From: Bradyrhizobium diversitatis
Lineage (GTDB): Bacteria > Pseudomonadota > Alphaproteobacteria > Rhizobiales > Xanthobacteraceae
DNA: 64,000 nucleotides
Direction of reading: 5' to 3'
Assembly (NCBI RefSeq): GCF_016031635.1
Contig: NZ_JACEGD010000022.1
Location: 1 to 64,000, forward strand
How positions within the stretch are numbered: the stretch's first letter is position 1; the number at the start of each line of letters is the position of its first letter. The position numbers and the translations under genes are program-made. This document shows positions 16,305-25,470 of the stretch, one piece after another. The notes below the pieces were generated by a model. That model had not been told where the DNA came from and did no database searches. It saw only the letters and a list, made by a program, of their open reading frames with translations.

Positions 16305-16769
16305 ATGAGCGATCTCACCGAAGTGGAGGTGCTGTGGCTCGAGAAGCGCATCGAAAACCGCATTCGGTTCGGTCGTATCGTCAAGGAACGGAAGCTTGAT
16401 CGCCATCGGCGCGTCCTGTCATTTGCGCCCGGCAGCATCTTTGCTTTCGTCCGTTGGACCTCCAACGACTTTGGGACAATCATTTCGCGGATCGACATCT
16501 TGCGCGCGGTCGCTCCGGGACAGCGCTGCTCGACCGTCCCTTATGTGACACCCGGCGGAGAGATTCTGCTGCGCCTGTCCGGCTGGCCGAAGGTCGAGCG
16601 AGTGCTGCAGATGATCGATGCCGTTGAGGCGCTCGGCATCGATCCGGCTGACGTCGCGCCTGATCATTGGCGTCACGTTCATAACCGCCTCTCCGTCAAC
16701 GAAAACCCGCGTCCGTATACGATGGCCCGCCATGCGGCCTGGCTTCACCGCCAAAAGGTGATGCGATGA
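16305..16769 (+). CDS. DUF2840 family protein
   Basis: This 154-residue protein opens with TEVEVLWLEKRIENRIRFG and contains SFAPGSIFAFVRWTSNDFGTI and LLRLSGWPKVERVLQMIDAVEA, characteristic of DUF2840. The family occurs almost always next to traF on alphaproteobacterial conjugative elements. No function is established. The stop overlaps the traF start (ATGA), indicating translational coupling. The ATG at 16305 is set by the conserved start; an upstream in-frame extension to 16227 is probably not translated. Confidence 0.85.
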   Translation: MSDLTEVEVLWLEKRIENRIRFGRIVKERKLDRHRRVLSFAPGSIFAFVRWTSNDFGTIISRIDILRAVAPGQRCSTVPYVTPGGEILLRLSGWPKVERVLQMIDAVEALGIDPADVAPDHWRHVHNRLSVNENPRPYTMARHAAWLHRQKVMR

Positions 16770-17278
16770 CGGGCCGCCTGAAGATGCTCCTCGCGACGTT
16801 TGGGACTGCTGCTGCGCTCGTCGCGACGCTCGTCCTGGAACCGCTTCCGCGTTACATCTGGAACGCGTCCGCGAGCGCGCCGATCGGTCTCTACAGCCTC
16901 CGACCGGTGGACCAATTCCAAGTCACTGAATTGGTCGCCGTGCAGCCGCCGGAGCCGCTCGCGACCTTCCTCGACCTTAACGGCTATTTGCCCATGGGCG
17001 TCCCCATGTTGAAGCGCGTACTCGCCCTTCCCGGGCAGAGTGTTTGCAGAACCGGCCTCACGATTTCGGTCGACGAGATTGCAATGGGCGAGGCGCGGAA
17101 CCGCGACGGACGTGGCCGGCCGCTGCCGAAATGGCAGGGCTGCCGCGTCGTCGGCGACGGCGAGCTGTTTCTGATGAACTGGCAGTCTCACGACTCTCTT
17201 GATGGCCGATACTTTGGATTCTTGCCGGCGTCGGCAGTGATCGGCCGTGCGCTGCCCGTGTGGACGTGGGAGGAGTGA
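16766..17278 (+). CDS. traF: TraF, S26-family conjugative transfer signal peptidase
   Basis: This 170-residue protein has an N-terminal membrane anchor (about 7-25) and the S26 catalytic pair: Ser37 in SASAPIGLY and Lys83 in MLKRVLALPG. The box near the end (NWQSHDSLDGRYFGFLP) is the C-terminal S26 motif. Family knowledge: TraF matures and cyclises the TrbC pilin of Trb-type secretion systems; trbC lies 8 kb downstream. The protein works at the periplasmic face of the inner membrane. It overlaps DUF2840 upstream and is followed by the lytic transglycosylase with a few bases' gap. Confidence 0.9.
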   Translation: MTGRLKMLLATFGTAAALVATLVLEPLPRYIWNASASAPIGLYSLRPVDQFQVTELVAVQPPEPLATFLDLNGYLPMGVPMLKRVLALPGQSVCRTGLTISVDEIAMGEARNRDGRGRPLPKWQGCRVVGDGELFLMNWQSHDSLDGRYFGFLPASAVIGRALPVWTWEE

Positions 17279-17280
17279 TC

Positions 17281-18174
17281 GTGCGTGTTCCACGCTCTTA
17301 CCCCGTCATTCCTCTGTTCGATCGATCGCGGGACCATTCCTCCGTCCCGACCAACGCTTGCAGGGCCGACGCGCGCCGCGGCAGTCCAGGGCGGCCGCAT
17401 GGCCGGCGCGAAGCGGCTTTACCCAGGACGGGCGCGAGCAAAACGGCATGCTTGACTCGGTCGGGCGTGCGTGTTTGGACTGTCGTGTCGCTGCTGCTTG
17501 TTTTCGCTGCGTCGGACGGTGCTGCTCTAGCTGAGAGTGGAAGGGCATTAGGTCAAGCGGTTGCTCAGGCAGGCAACCCGTTTGCAACTGTCGTCGACGA
17601 AGCCTCGCAACGTTTTGCGATTCCGATGAACTGGATCGTTTCGGTCATCAACGTCGAAAGCGCTGGAAACCTGCACGCCAAGTCGCCCAGAGGAGCAATG
17701 GGCCTGATGCAAATCATGCCGGCGACTTGGGCCGAACTTCGCGAGCGGTACGATCTCGGGAACGATCCCTACGACCCACACGACAACGTTCTGGCCGGGA
17801 CGGCCTACTTGCGCGAACTGCTTGACCGCTATGGCTCGCCTGGCGTGTTCGCCGCGTACAATGCGGGACCAGCTCGCTACGAAGAGCATCTGGCAGGCAC
17901 CTCTCTGCCAGACGAGACGCGAGCATACGTCGCAAAGCTTGCAGATCTGCTGACCATCGAACTGCCGCCGAGGTGGGCGTCCAGCGGTCAGTCATCAGCG
18001 GCTGCGACGCTATTCGTCACGCGGTCCGATCTCATGAAAACGCGTGATCGGTTGCTGGCGTTTAAGCCGTCGAGCGGTGTCACGGCTGCAATCTCGGCGC
18101 CCGATGTTTCGCCCATGGTTCCTCGGCCAATTGGCATGTTCGTCCCTCGATCGGATTCAGGAGCATCGCAATGA
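17281..18174 (+). CDS. Conjugation-associated lytic transglycosylase (SLT domain)
   Basis: This 297-residue protein starts at a GTG seven bases after GGGAGGA. A hydrophobic segment (VWTVVSLLLVFAASDGAALA, about 64-83) ending in ALA is the likely export signal, after an unusually long basic leader. The SLT domain has the catalytic glutamate in NVESAGN (Glu126), followed by GAMGLMQIMPATW and AYNAG. Family knowledge: such enzymes open peptidoglycan locally for assembly of the type IV secretion channel (VirB1-like). The C-terminal 80 residues are low-complexity. Several other in-frame GTG codons lie upstream (17260, 17266, 17275), and a later start nearer the signal peptide is possible. Confidence 0.85.
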   Translation: MRVPRSYPVIPLFDRSRDHSSVPTNACRADARRGSPGRPHGRREAALPRTGASKTACLTRSGVRVWTVVSLLLVFAASDGAALAESGRALGQAVAQAGNPFATVVDEASQRFAIPMNWIVSVINVESAGNLHAKSPRGAMGLMQIMPATWAELRERYDLGNDPYDPHDNVLAGTAYLRELLDRYGSPGVFAAYNAGPARYEEHLAGTSLPDETRAYVAKLADLLTIELPPRWASSGQSSAAATLFVTRSDLMKTRDRLLAFKPSSGVTAAISAPDVSPMVPRPIGMFVPRSDSGASQ

Positions 18175-18252
18175 CCAAGTTTGCGGGTTCGCAAGCCAAT
18201 GGCGTATGGGCGATGCCTTCGGCCCGCGCTCTACTCGTCGCTTCGCTCCTCA

Positions 18253-18277
18253 CCGAGCCACCCTTCGGGTGTCTCGG
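18253..18277. repeat. Hairpin after the lytic transglycosylase gene
   Basis: CCGAG-C-CACCC-TTC-GGGTG-T-CTCGG forms a near-perfect stem of 11 pairs with one mismatch and a three-base loop, without a T-run. The stretch 18175-18508 carries an open frame from the ATG at 18171 that I do not recognise and do not call. The segment next to the transposase is probably the left flank of the IS110-type element. Confidence 0.45.
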
Positions 18278-18508
18278 CCCTTCGGGTGACGATCGCTATC
18301 GCAAGCACTCTGAAGCAGTGGGGGCTTCGCGATCTGGCCGCCAAGTTGCGGCGGCTCTTTCGGGAACCGGCGGCCGGGAGACAGCGACAGCAGGACGGCT
18401 CTTCAAATCGGGCTTCGAGAAACCGGTGCACGAGGATAGCCGCCGTGTGGCCGAATCCGGAGCCTGGTGCAACGACTTAGGCGTTCGTTGCCACACAGGA
18501 GAGCTCCA

Positions 18509-19402
18509 ATGAAGCTTTACGTTGGGTTGGACGTCGGTCTTGAAGAAACCAGTCTTTGCATCGTCGATGGCGAGGGTCTCACCATTCGCGAGGTCAAGGT
18601 TATGACCGATCCAGCGGCGATCCGCTCCGCAGTAGAGGGCTACGCGGATCGCCTCGAGAGAGTAGGAGTCGAGGCGTCATCGCTTGGCATCTGGATGCAG
18701 AAGATGCGCACGCTGCTGACCAGCCGGAAGTTGCTCAAGCGCAAACTGATCGATCTCGAGAACCACATTCGTGGTGCCCTGCGGGCCTATGGGCTACTCG
18801 TTGGAGGCGTCGCCCGCGGTGCCTTTGAGGCCCGTGTGCGCGAGCTGATCGACCGTAGCGACCCGATCTTCGCAATGACCGTCGAGGCCATGTTGGACGT
18901 GCGCCGCGCCATCCTCGAGGGCTACGATCGGCTGCATCGTGTGCTGCTGCAGGTGGTCCAGCATGATGCCGTCTGCCGGCGCTTGATGACGGTTCCAGGC
19001 GTCGGCCCGGTAGCGGCCCTGTCGTTCAAAGTAGGCGTGGATGAGCCTCATCGCTTTGCCCGATCGCGAACGGTCGGCGCGCATTTTGGCTTGGCGCCAA
19101 GGCGGCACCAGTCCGGCACGTCGATCGACTATGAGGGGCGCATCAGCAAACAGGGCGACGTCGCGGTGCGCGAGGCGCTTTGCGAGGCGGCCGCAAGCTT
19201 GCTGCTACGCGTCAGGAAATGGTCGGCACTGCGGGCGTGGGGCCTGCGGATCGCGAAACGGTCGAGCATGCTGTGTGCGATCACCGCGGTCGCGCGCAAG
19301 CTCGCGAGCATTCTGCACCGGATGTGGGTCAGCGAGACTGATTTCCACGTCGGGTTCGGCGCGAAGATTACGCAGCGGTTGCGGTTGAAGCCGGCGCGGT
19401 AG
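18509..19402 (+). mobile_element. IS110-family transposase, internally deleted
   Basis: The frame reads MKLYVGLDVGLEETSLCIVDG, the N-terminal RuvC-like part of IS110 transposases. It then jumps from VGVEASSLGIWM straight to QKMRTLLTSRKLLKRKL. The normal stretch of about 50 residues between them, which carries the KTDxxDA aspartates of the DEDD active site, is missing, with the frame kept. The C-terminal transposase-20 domain (MTVPGVGPVAALSF, GLAPRRHQSG, SKQGDVAVREAL) is complete. At 297 residues it is shorter than the usual 340-350 and should be catalytically dead. GGAGAGCTCC precedes the start. Exact element ends were not determined. Confidence 0.85.
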
Positions 19403-19796
19403 CGGCGAGGCAGATGACAACGCGTTAGCGCTGGGTTTGCGCCCAGCATGTTGAGGAGGAGCGAAATTAGAGATCCGCGCGCGCGGTGAGCGTCCCCTGG
19501 CGGGGCCGCGAAACGGGGAATGTCCGCTATCTCTTGCCTGCTGCCGCCCTTCGGGGACGAGAGCGCCGGACTGCTTGGACAGCCCTGTTTACGAACCTGA
19601 TGAAGAGCATGCGACGGCCAAAGTGCTGAACGCGAAGGAACGCATGGACCCCGCCTGGTGAATGCACGTCGCGTACGCGGCTGCGGTGAAGTGCGCGTCG
19701 TTGAGGCAGGGAGTCGGTAATGGTTGAAGTTCGACGAGTCGAAGAAAAGCGTAGGAATGTGTTGACTTTGGCTTTTGATGGCCCGGAGGCGTGGCA
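19403..19796. other. Candidate oriT / relaxase promoter region
   Basis: There is no gene in these 394 bases. A GCTGGG/CCCAGC hairpin at 19430-19447 probably belongs to the right end of the IS110-type element. Nearer the relaxase, TTCGACGAGTCGAA (19730-19743) has perfect 6-bp arms around GA, about 54 bases before the relaxase start, and a TTGACT hexamer lies at about 19762. In R7A, oriT lies upstream of rlxS; by position this stretch is the best candidate here. The nic site cannot be named from sequence alone. Confidence 0.4.
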
Positions 19797-21560
19797 GTGA
19801 GCAATGGCGACAGCGATCTGCGGATTCGGCCCGGGCGCATACGCAGCACCCGCGCTCCCAAGCCGAAGAGCTTCATCAATCAGGTGCTGCGGGCCGCGAA
19901 GAAAGCCGGACACTCCTCGGCTCACGTTGGTGGCAGGCGTTCTTCCGCGGGCTATGGGCGCTCGACGTTTGGCCGCGGCCGGCTCGCTTTTGGCCGCAGC
20001 CGGCTGTTCAGCCCGACACGGCGCGTCGTGGTGAAGGCGCGCGTTGTACGTCACAAGGGACGTTCATTCCGCTCGGCGCCGCTGACCGCTCATCTTTCAT
20101 ACCTGAAGCGCGACGGGGTGACGCGGAGCGGCGAGCGAGCCGAGATGTTCGATGCCGGCAGCGACCGTGCTGATGGCGCGGCCTTCGCGGAACGGTGCCA
20201 CGACGACCGTCATCATTTCCGGTTCATCGTCTCGCCCGAGGACGCCGGCGACATGACTAACCTCAGGGCCTTCACCCGCGACCTCGCCAAACAGATGGAG
20301 ACCGATCTTGGCACGCGGCTCGATTGGGTGGCCGTCGATCACTGGAACACGGACAATCCTCACGTCCATCTTCTCGTTCGGGGCGTCGATAAGGAAGGAG
20401 CCGATCTCGTGATCTCGCGCGACTACATCAGTCGGGGTCTGCGCTCACGCGCCGAAGAGCTGGCTGCTATCGAGCTGGGTCCGAGACCGGAGCATGAGAT
20501 TCGAAGTGCACTGGAGAGGGAAGTCACCGCAGAGCGATGGACGCGGCTCGACCGGGAGATTCGGCTGTCAGCCGACGAAACCGGCACTATCGATCTTCGC
20601 CCTGAGAATCCGCGCAGCTCAGATCCCGAAATCCGGCGCCTGATGGTCGGCCGCCTTCAGCATCTGGAGAAGATGGGCCTTGCTGCGTCAGCTGCGCCAG
20701 GGGAGTGGATGGTCGGGCTTGAGGCTGAACGTCATCTCCGCGACCTCGGCATGCGCGGCGACATCATCAAGACTATGCATCGCGCCTTTACCGAGCGTGG
20801 GGAGGCGCGCGGCGTGTCCGACTACGTTATCGAAAGTGAACAGCCAAGCTCCCAGATTATCGGGCGCCTGGTCGATCGAGGATTGCATGACGAGCTCACC
20901 GGCGAGGCCTACGCCCTGATCGACGGAACAGACGGTCGCGCGCACCACGTCCGGTTCCGGGGAATCGAAGCTTTCGAACATGCACCATCCGTCGGCGGTA
21001 TCGTCGAGATCCGGCGCTTCGGTCCGGCCGATGATCCGCGCCCGACATTGGTGCTTGCGGCCCGTTCTGATCTCGATCTTGGCGAGCAGGTGACTGCGAA
21101 AGGCGCCACCTGGCTCGACCACCGGCTGGTTGAATCCAACCCCATGCCGCTCGCCATGGGCGGCTTTGGTCGCCAGACGCGCGACGCTCTCCAAGCTCGC
21201 ACTGAGCATCTGGTTCGGGAAGGTCTGGCGGTACGGCAGGGCCAGCGCGTCACCTTCCAGCGTGATCTCCTGAACACGTTGCGTCGACGCGAATTGGACG
21301 AGGTGGCAGCAAGAATCTCGGCGGAGACCGGCCTGCCTCACGTGAAGGGCGCCTCCGGCGAGAACGTGGCGGGCACGTATCGTCAGCGGTTGACGCTCGC
21401 CTCCGGGCGTTTCGCCATGATCGACGACGGGCTCGGATTTCAGCTGGTGCCCTGGTCGCGCGAGCTCGAGAAACGGTTCGGCCAGCATGTTGCCGGCACC
21501 ATGAAGGAGGGCGGCGGGATCGAATGGAGCTTCGGCCGGAAGCGCGACCTCAGCCTGTAG
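19797..21560 (+). CDS. rlxS: Relaxase (RlxS / VirD2-like, DUF3363)
   Basis: This 587-residue protein starts at a GTG seven bases after GGAGG, giving the usual family start (SNGDSDLRIRPGRI). The relaxase domain holds the three-histidine metal site DHWNTDNPHVHLL (His182, His189, His191). A preceding HLSYLKRDGV segment supplies the likely catalytic tyrosine (YLKRDG, near residue 102). The C-terminal DUF3363 part runs from about 230 onward. Reaction: nicks and covalently holds oriT for strand transfer, then hands it to TraG. It is followed after 32 bases by traG. An IS110 relic separates it from the upstream transfer genes, so its promoter should lie within 19403-19796. Confidence 0.88.
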   Translation: MSNGDSDLRIRPGRIRSTRAPKPKSFINQVLRAAKKAGHSSAHVGGRRSSAGYGRSTFGRGRLAFGRSRLFSPTRRVVVKARVVRHKGRSFRSAPLTAHLSYLKRDGVTRSGERAEMFDAGSDRADGAAFAERCHDDRHHFRFIVSPEDAGDMTNLRAFTRDLAKQMETDLGTRLDWVAVDHWNTDNPHVHLLVRGVDKEGADLVISRDYISRGLRSRAEELAAIELGPRPEHEIRSALEREVTAERWTRLDREIRLSADETGTIDLRPENPRSSDPEIRRLMVGRLQHLEKMGLAASAAPGEWMVGLEAERHLRDLGMRGDIIKTMHRAFTERGEARGVSDYVIESEQPSSQIIGRLVDRGLHDELTGEAYALIDGTDGRAHHVRFRGIEAFEHAPSVGGIVEIRRFGPADDPRPTLVLAARSDLDLGEQVTAKGATWLDHRLVESNPMPLAMGGFGRQTRDALQARTEHLVREGLAVRQGQRVTFQRDLLNTLRRRELDEVAARISAETGLPHVKGASGENVAGTYRQRLTLASGRFAMIDDGLGFQLVPWSRELEKRFGQHVAGTMKEGGGIEWSFGRKRDLSL

Positions 21561-21592
21561 CTATCTTGTCAATTGCTCGAAAGGTGTTCGGG

Positions 21593-23575
21593 ATGTCGGG
21601 AACCAAAATCCTGTGGGGACAGGTGATTGTCGTCGGCCTGATCGTCTTGCTGGCGATCTGGGGAGCGACCCAGTGGACGGCCTGGCGGCTCGCCTATCAG
21701 GCGGAGCTAGGGCGGCCGTGGTTCGAGTTGTCGGGCTTCAAGATCTATTACCCGCCCGTCTTCTTCTGGTGGTGGTTCGTCTACGACGCCTATGCCCCTC
21801 GTGTCTTTGTCGAGGGTGCATTCATCGTGGCCGCAGGGACCTTTGTTTCGATCGCGGTCGCGATCGGGATGTCGGTCTGGCGGGCGCGCGAGGCCAAGAA
21901 TGTCCAGACCTACGGCTCGGCGCGGTGGGCCGATCCGCGGGAGGTGGAGGCGGCCGGACTTTTGGGTGGGGATGGGGTCGTGCTTGGCAGGTTGGCGGAG
22001 GATTACCTGCGCCACAACGGACCCGAGCATGTGCTCTGCTTTGCGCCCACCCGATCCGGCAAGGGCGTCGGCCTTGTTGTTCCTTCCCTCCTCACGTGGC
22101 CGCACTCGGCAATCGTGCACGACATCAAGGGCGAGAACTGGCAGCTCACGGCCGGGTTTCGGTCCCGACATGGCCGGGTGTTGCTGTTCGATCCGACCAA
22201 TCCAAAATCGTCTGCCTACAACCCACTTCTCGAAGTACGCCGCGGCGAATGGGAGGTTCGGGACGTCCAGAATGTTGCGGACGTGCTGGTCGATCCGGAA
22301 GGGTCGCTCGACAAGCGGAACCACTGGGAGAAGACCAGCCACTCACTGCTTGTCGGTGCCATCCTGCACGTCCTCTATGCAGAAGCCGACAAGACGCTCG
22401 CCGGGGTCGCTGCCTTTTTGTCGGACCCGAAGCGCCCGATCGAGGTTACGCTGAAGGCAATGATGACAAGCTCGCATCTTGGTGAGCAGGGTCCACATCC
22501 GGTTGTCGCCTCAACCGCGCGAGAACTGCTGAACAAATCCGAGAACGAACGCTCAGGCGTGCTCTCGACCGCGATGTCGTTCCTTGGACTCTATCGGGAT
22601 CCAGTGGTGGCGCAGGTGACAAGCCGATGCGACTGGCGGATCTCGGACCTGATTGCCGATGCTCGTCCGACGACGCTCTATCTTGTCGTGCCTCCGTCCG
22701 ACATCTCCCGGACGAAGCCGCTGATACGTCTCGTGCTCAATCAAATCGGTCGTCGCATCACCGAAGATCTGCAAGCCAAGAACCGGCGCCACCGCGTCCT
22801 GATGATGCTGGACGAGTTCCCGGCACTGGGGCGTCTCGACTTTTTCGAATCCGCGCTCGCGTTCATGGCCGGATACGGGATCAAGGCCTTCCTGATCGCG
22901 CAGTCGTTGAACCAGATCGAGAAGGCCTACGGCCCCAACAATGCGATTTTGGACAATTGCCATGTCCGCGTGAGCTTCGCAACAAACGACGAGCGAACCG
23001 CCAGACGCGTGTCGGACGCGCTTGGGACTGCGACCGAGATGCGAGCCATGAAGAACTATGCCGGCCATCGGCTGAACCCGTGGCTTGGCCATCTGATGGT
23101 CTCGCGGCAGGAGACCGCACGCGCCTTGCTCACGCCCGGCGAGGTGATGCAACTTCCTCCCACCGACGAAATCGTGATGGTGGCCGGGACGGCGCCGATC
23201 CGAGCCAAGAAAGTGCGCTACTACGAAGACAGACGCCTTACCGAGCGCATTCTCTCACCGCCAGAGCCGGCCAGGCTGGGGCGATCTTCCCGGGAAGATA
23301 GTTGGTCCAGCCTCAAGCTCCCCGTGCGGAATGACGCCAGCATCCAGACCGAAGAGTCCGAAGCCGATGCCGCCAACAGCGGTCTGCGCCGGGAACCCGA
23401 GCTTCCTGACCACGTCGCCATCGTCAAAGAAACAACCGATGTGACGCCGGCAGAAGAGTTTGCCGTGCTGGACGACGACGATGACGCCGTGCGTCAAGCC
23501 CGGCTTCTTCGCCAGCAGATGCGGGGCGTGGCCCGCCAGGCGGCGCTTGACCCGAACGACGGCATCGATCTCTGA
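21593..23575 (+). CDS. traG: TraG/VirD4 type IV coupling protein
   Basis: This 660-residue protein has two N-terminal membrane helices (about 8-30 and 70-100). The P-loop TRSGKGVGLV lies at about 153-162, then DIKGENW, VLLFDPT and the Walker B MLDEFPALGRL. The TraG/TraD-type C-terminus carries the QSLNQIEKAYG glutamine motif. It links the relaxase-DNA complex to the Trb channel, using ATP at the inner membrane. The ribosome-binding site is weak (AAGGTG). It lies directly between relaxase and CopG-like genes, six bases before the latter. Confidence 0.93.
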   Translation: MSGTKILWGQVIVVGLIVLLAIWGATQWTAWRLAYQAELGRPWFELSGFKIYYPPVFFWWWFVYDAYAPRVFVEGAFIVAAGTFVSIAVAIGMSVWRAREAKNVQTYGSARWADPREVEAAGLLGGDGVVLGRLAEDYLRHNGPEHVLCFAPTRSGKGVGLVVPSLLTWPHSAIVHDIKGENWQLTAGFRSRHGRVLLFDPTNPKSSAYNPLLEVRRGEWEVRDVQNVADVLVDPEGSLDKRNHWEKTSHSLLVGAILHVLYAEADKTLAGVAAFLSDPKRPIEVTLKAMMTSSHLGEQGPHPVVASTARELLNKSENERSGVLSTAMSFLGLYRDPVVAQVTSRCDWRISDLIADARPTTLYLVVPPSDISRTKPLIRLVLNQIGRRITEDLQAKNRRHRVLMMLDEFPALGRLDFFESALAFMAGYGIKAFLIAQSLNQIEKAYGPNNAILDNCHVRVSFATNDERTARRVSDALGTATEMRAMKNYAGHRLNPWLGHLMVSRQETARALLTPGEVMQLPPTDEIVMVAGTAPIRAKKVRYYEDRRLTERILSPPEPARLGRSSREDSWSSLKLPVRNDASIQTEESEADAANSGLRREPELPDHVAIVKETTDVTPAEEFAVLDDDDDAVRQARLLRQQMRGVARQAALDPNDGIDL

Positions 23576-23581
23576 GGTCCC

Positions 23582-24010
23582 ATGCGCAACCGCATGAACG
23601 TGTATTTCGCCCCGGATCTTCTGAAGCAGATCTCCGACTTGGCCGATCGCAAAAACCTCTCGCGATCGGCCATCGTCGAGGCGGCCGTCATCTCGTTTCT
23701 CTCACCCGATGGAGCGGATCGCAGAGAGGCGGCGTTCGCCCGCCGGCTGGACCGGTTGTCCCGCCAAGTGCAGCGACTTGAGCGGGATGTCGGGCTGACG
23801 GCCGAGACCTTGGCCCTGTTTGTTCGGTTTTGGCTGACGATCACGCCTCCCTTGCCGAACGAAGCCCAGGCCGCCGCTCAGATCAAAGGACGTGAGCGCT
23901 TTGAAGGCTTCGTCGAGACATTGGGCCGCCGCCTGCAAAAGGGCCAAAGCTTCTTGCGGGAGATTCCGGACGATATCGTTCGTGCAGCGCCCGAGGATTC
24001 CAGCAACTGA
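23582..24010 (+). CDS. CopG/ribbon-helix-helix family transfer regulator
   Basis: This 142-residue protein has an N-terminal ribbon-helix-helix: MRNRMNVYFAPDLLKQISDLADRK, then NLSRSAIVEAAVISFL. A helical extension with possible coiled-coil (RRLDRLSRQVQRLERDV) follows. Small RHH proteins sit between traG and trbB in most Trb-type ICEs and probably regulate the operon or help at oriT (inference). It is tightly packed behind traG; trbB follows after 153 bases. Confidence 0.82.
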   Translation: MRNRMNVYFAPDLLKQISDLADRKNLSRSAIVEAAVISFLSPDGADRREAAFARRLDRLSRQVQRLERDVGLTAETLALFVRFWLTITPPLPNEAQAAAQIKGRERFEGFVETLGRRLQKGQSFLREIPDDIVRAAPEDSSN

Positions 24011-24163
24011 TTGCGCCGGGCCTTGTTGGATGCTCCGGCCTTTCTCTTTCTACGCCAGACTACGACGAAGATGATCGCCTGGTTGCAGGAAGGTCGTTGG
24101 TGGTTTTTCTAATCATCCCCATCCGAGGGCGCTGTTTTGGCCCTCGATCGATGGGGGCAGGCA

Positions 24164-25132
24164 GTGGCGATCCATTCTCTTCAGTCGGAGGCGATCTCGC
24201 GTGGCGCGCGGATGCTCCGCAGCGCGCTGGGGCTCGCCATCGCGCGCTACCTCGAAGACGATGCGATCGTCGAGGTCATGCTGAACCCTGACGGCCGATT
24301 GTGGGTCGACCGGCTCTCCAGCGGACTGACTGACACAGGTGAACAACTCTCCGCCGCCGATGGCGAGCGCATCATTCGCCTGGTGGCGCATCACGTGGGA
24401 GCCGAGGTCCACGCCGCCGCGCCCCGTATTTCTGCTGAACTCCCCGAGACCGGAGAGCGGTTTGAAGGCCTGTTGCCGCCTGTCGTCGCGGCACCGGCGT
24501 TCGCCATTCGCAAGCCCGCCGTCGCGGTCTTCACGCTCGACGACTACGCCAAGGCGGGCATCATGACGGCCGATCACGCCACGGCACTGCGCCAGGCCGT
24601 CGCCTCGCGCAAAAACATCCTGGTCGCTGGCGGCACATCAACGGGCAAGACCACACTCACAAATGCATTGCTTGCCGAGGTCGCGAAGACCAGCGACCGG
24701 GTCGTGCTGATCGAGGACACCCGCGAGCTGCAATGCAAAGCACCGAATCTGGTCGCGCTGCGCACCAAGGACGGCGTGGTCTCGCTCTCGGATCTCGTGC
24801 GCTCCTCGCTTCGATTGCGTCCAGACCGCATTCCCATTGGCGAGGTGCGGGGCGCTGAGGCGCTTGATCTGCTCAAGGCGTGGGGAACCGGTCACCCCGG
24901 AGGAATCGGCACCATCCATGCCGGCACTGCGCTGGGCGCTTTACGCCGGCTCGAGCAGCTCATCCAGGAAGCCGTGATGACCGTGCCGCGCGCCCTGATC
25001 GCCGAAACCATCAACGTGGTTGCGGTCCTGTCCGGGCGCGGTGCCGAGCGCCGGCTTGCCGAACTCGCGCGCGTCAACGGCCTCGGAGCGGCCGGGGATT
25101 ACAGCCTTTCACCAGCAGGAGACTTCACATGA
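24164..25132 (+). CDS. trbB: TrbB, VirB11-type ATPase
   Basis: This 322-residue secretion ATPase has an N-terminal domain (ARYLEDDAIVEVMLNPDGRLWVDRL) and the Walker A GGTSTGKT at 156-163. The Asp box (VLIEDTRELQC) and Walker B/His region (GEVRGAEALDLLKAWGTGHPGGIGTIHAG) follow. A GTG start at 24164 after GGGGCAGG is preferred; frames upstream are open to 24137. It is a hexameric cytoplasmic motor for pilus assembly and DNA export. The stop overlaps the trbC start (ATGA). Confidence 0.92.
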   Translation: MAIHSLQSEAISRGARMLRSALGLAIARYLEDDAIVEVMLNPDGRLWVDRLSSGLTDTGEQLSAADGERIIRLVAHHVGAEVHAAAPRISAELPETGERFEGLLPPVVAAPAFAIRKPAVAVFTLDDYAKAGIMTADHATALRQAVASRKNILVAGGTSTGKTTLTNALLAEVAKTSDRVVLIEDTRELQCKAPNLVALRTKDGVVSLSDLVRSSLRLRPDRIPIGEVRGAEALDLLKAWGTGHPGGIGTIHAGTALGALRRLEQLIQEAVMTVPRALIAETINVVAVLSGRGAERRLAELARVNGLGAAGDYSLSPAGDFT

Positions 25133-25470
25133 GCAATCGAAACATGAGCAATCGAAACCGAGTTCCGCATTGGAGCGTTTCCATCGCCGCACTGGGTGCG
25201 GTCCTGTCTATGAGTCCGCCCGCCTGGGCCGCCGGCTCCAACATGCCCTGGGAGCAGCCACTCAATCAGATCCTGCAGTCTGTTGAAGGACCAGTCGCCA
25301 AAATCATCGCCGTCATCATCATCGTGGTCACGGGCCTGACGCTCGCTTTTGGCGATTCCTCGGGCGGCTTTCGGAGGCTGATTCAGATCGTGTTCGGGCT
25401 TTCGATTGCGTTTGCAGCCTCGAGCTTCTTCTTGTCGTTTTTCTCATTCGGCGGCGGCGTGGTGGTGTGA
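25129..25470 (+). CDS. trbC: TrbC, VirB2-type pilin
   Basis: This 113-residue prepilin has a signal peptide (to about AWAA, residue 36) and two hydrophobic helices (about 58-75 and 87-105). It ends FGGGVVV, as in TrbC/VirB2 pilins that are trimmed and cyclised by TraF. The first ten residues are a perfect repeat of five (MSNRN twice), encoded by a 15-base tandem duplication at 25129-25143 and 25144-25158, so the second ATG is an equal start candidate. The stop overlaps trbD. Confidence 0.9.
   Translation: MSNRNMSNRNRVPHWSVSIAALGAVLSMSPPAWAAGSNMPWEQPLNQILQSVEGPVAKIIAVIIIVVTGLTLAFGDSSGGFRRLIQIVFGLSIAFAASSFFLSFFSFGGGVVV

Noticed and set aside
18171..18512. 113-codon frame starting on the lytic transglycosylase stop
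   Set aside because: It contains a hairpin and runs into the flank of the IS110-type element; the protein is unlike any family and is probably a junction artefact.
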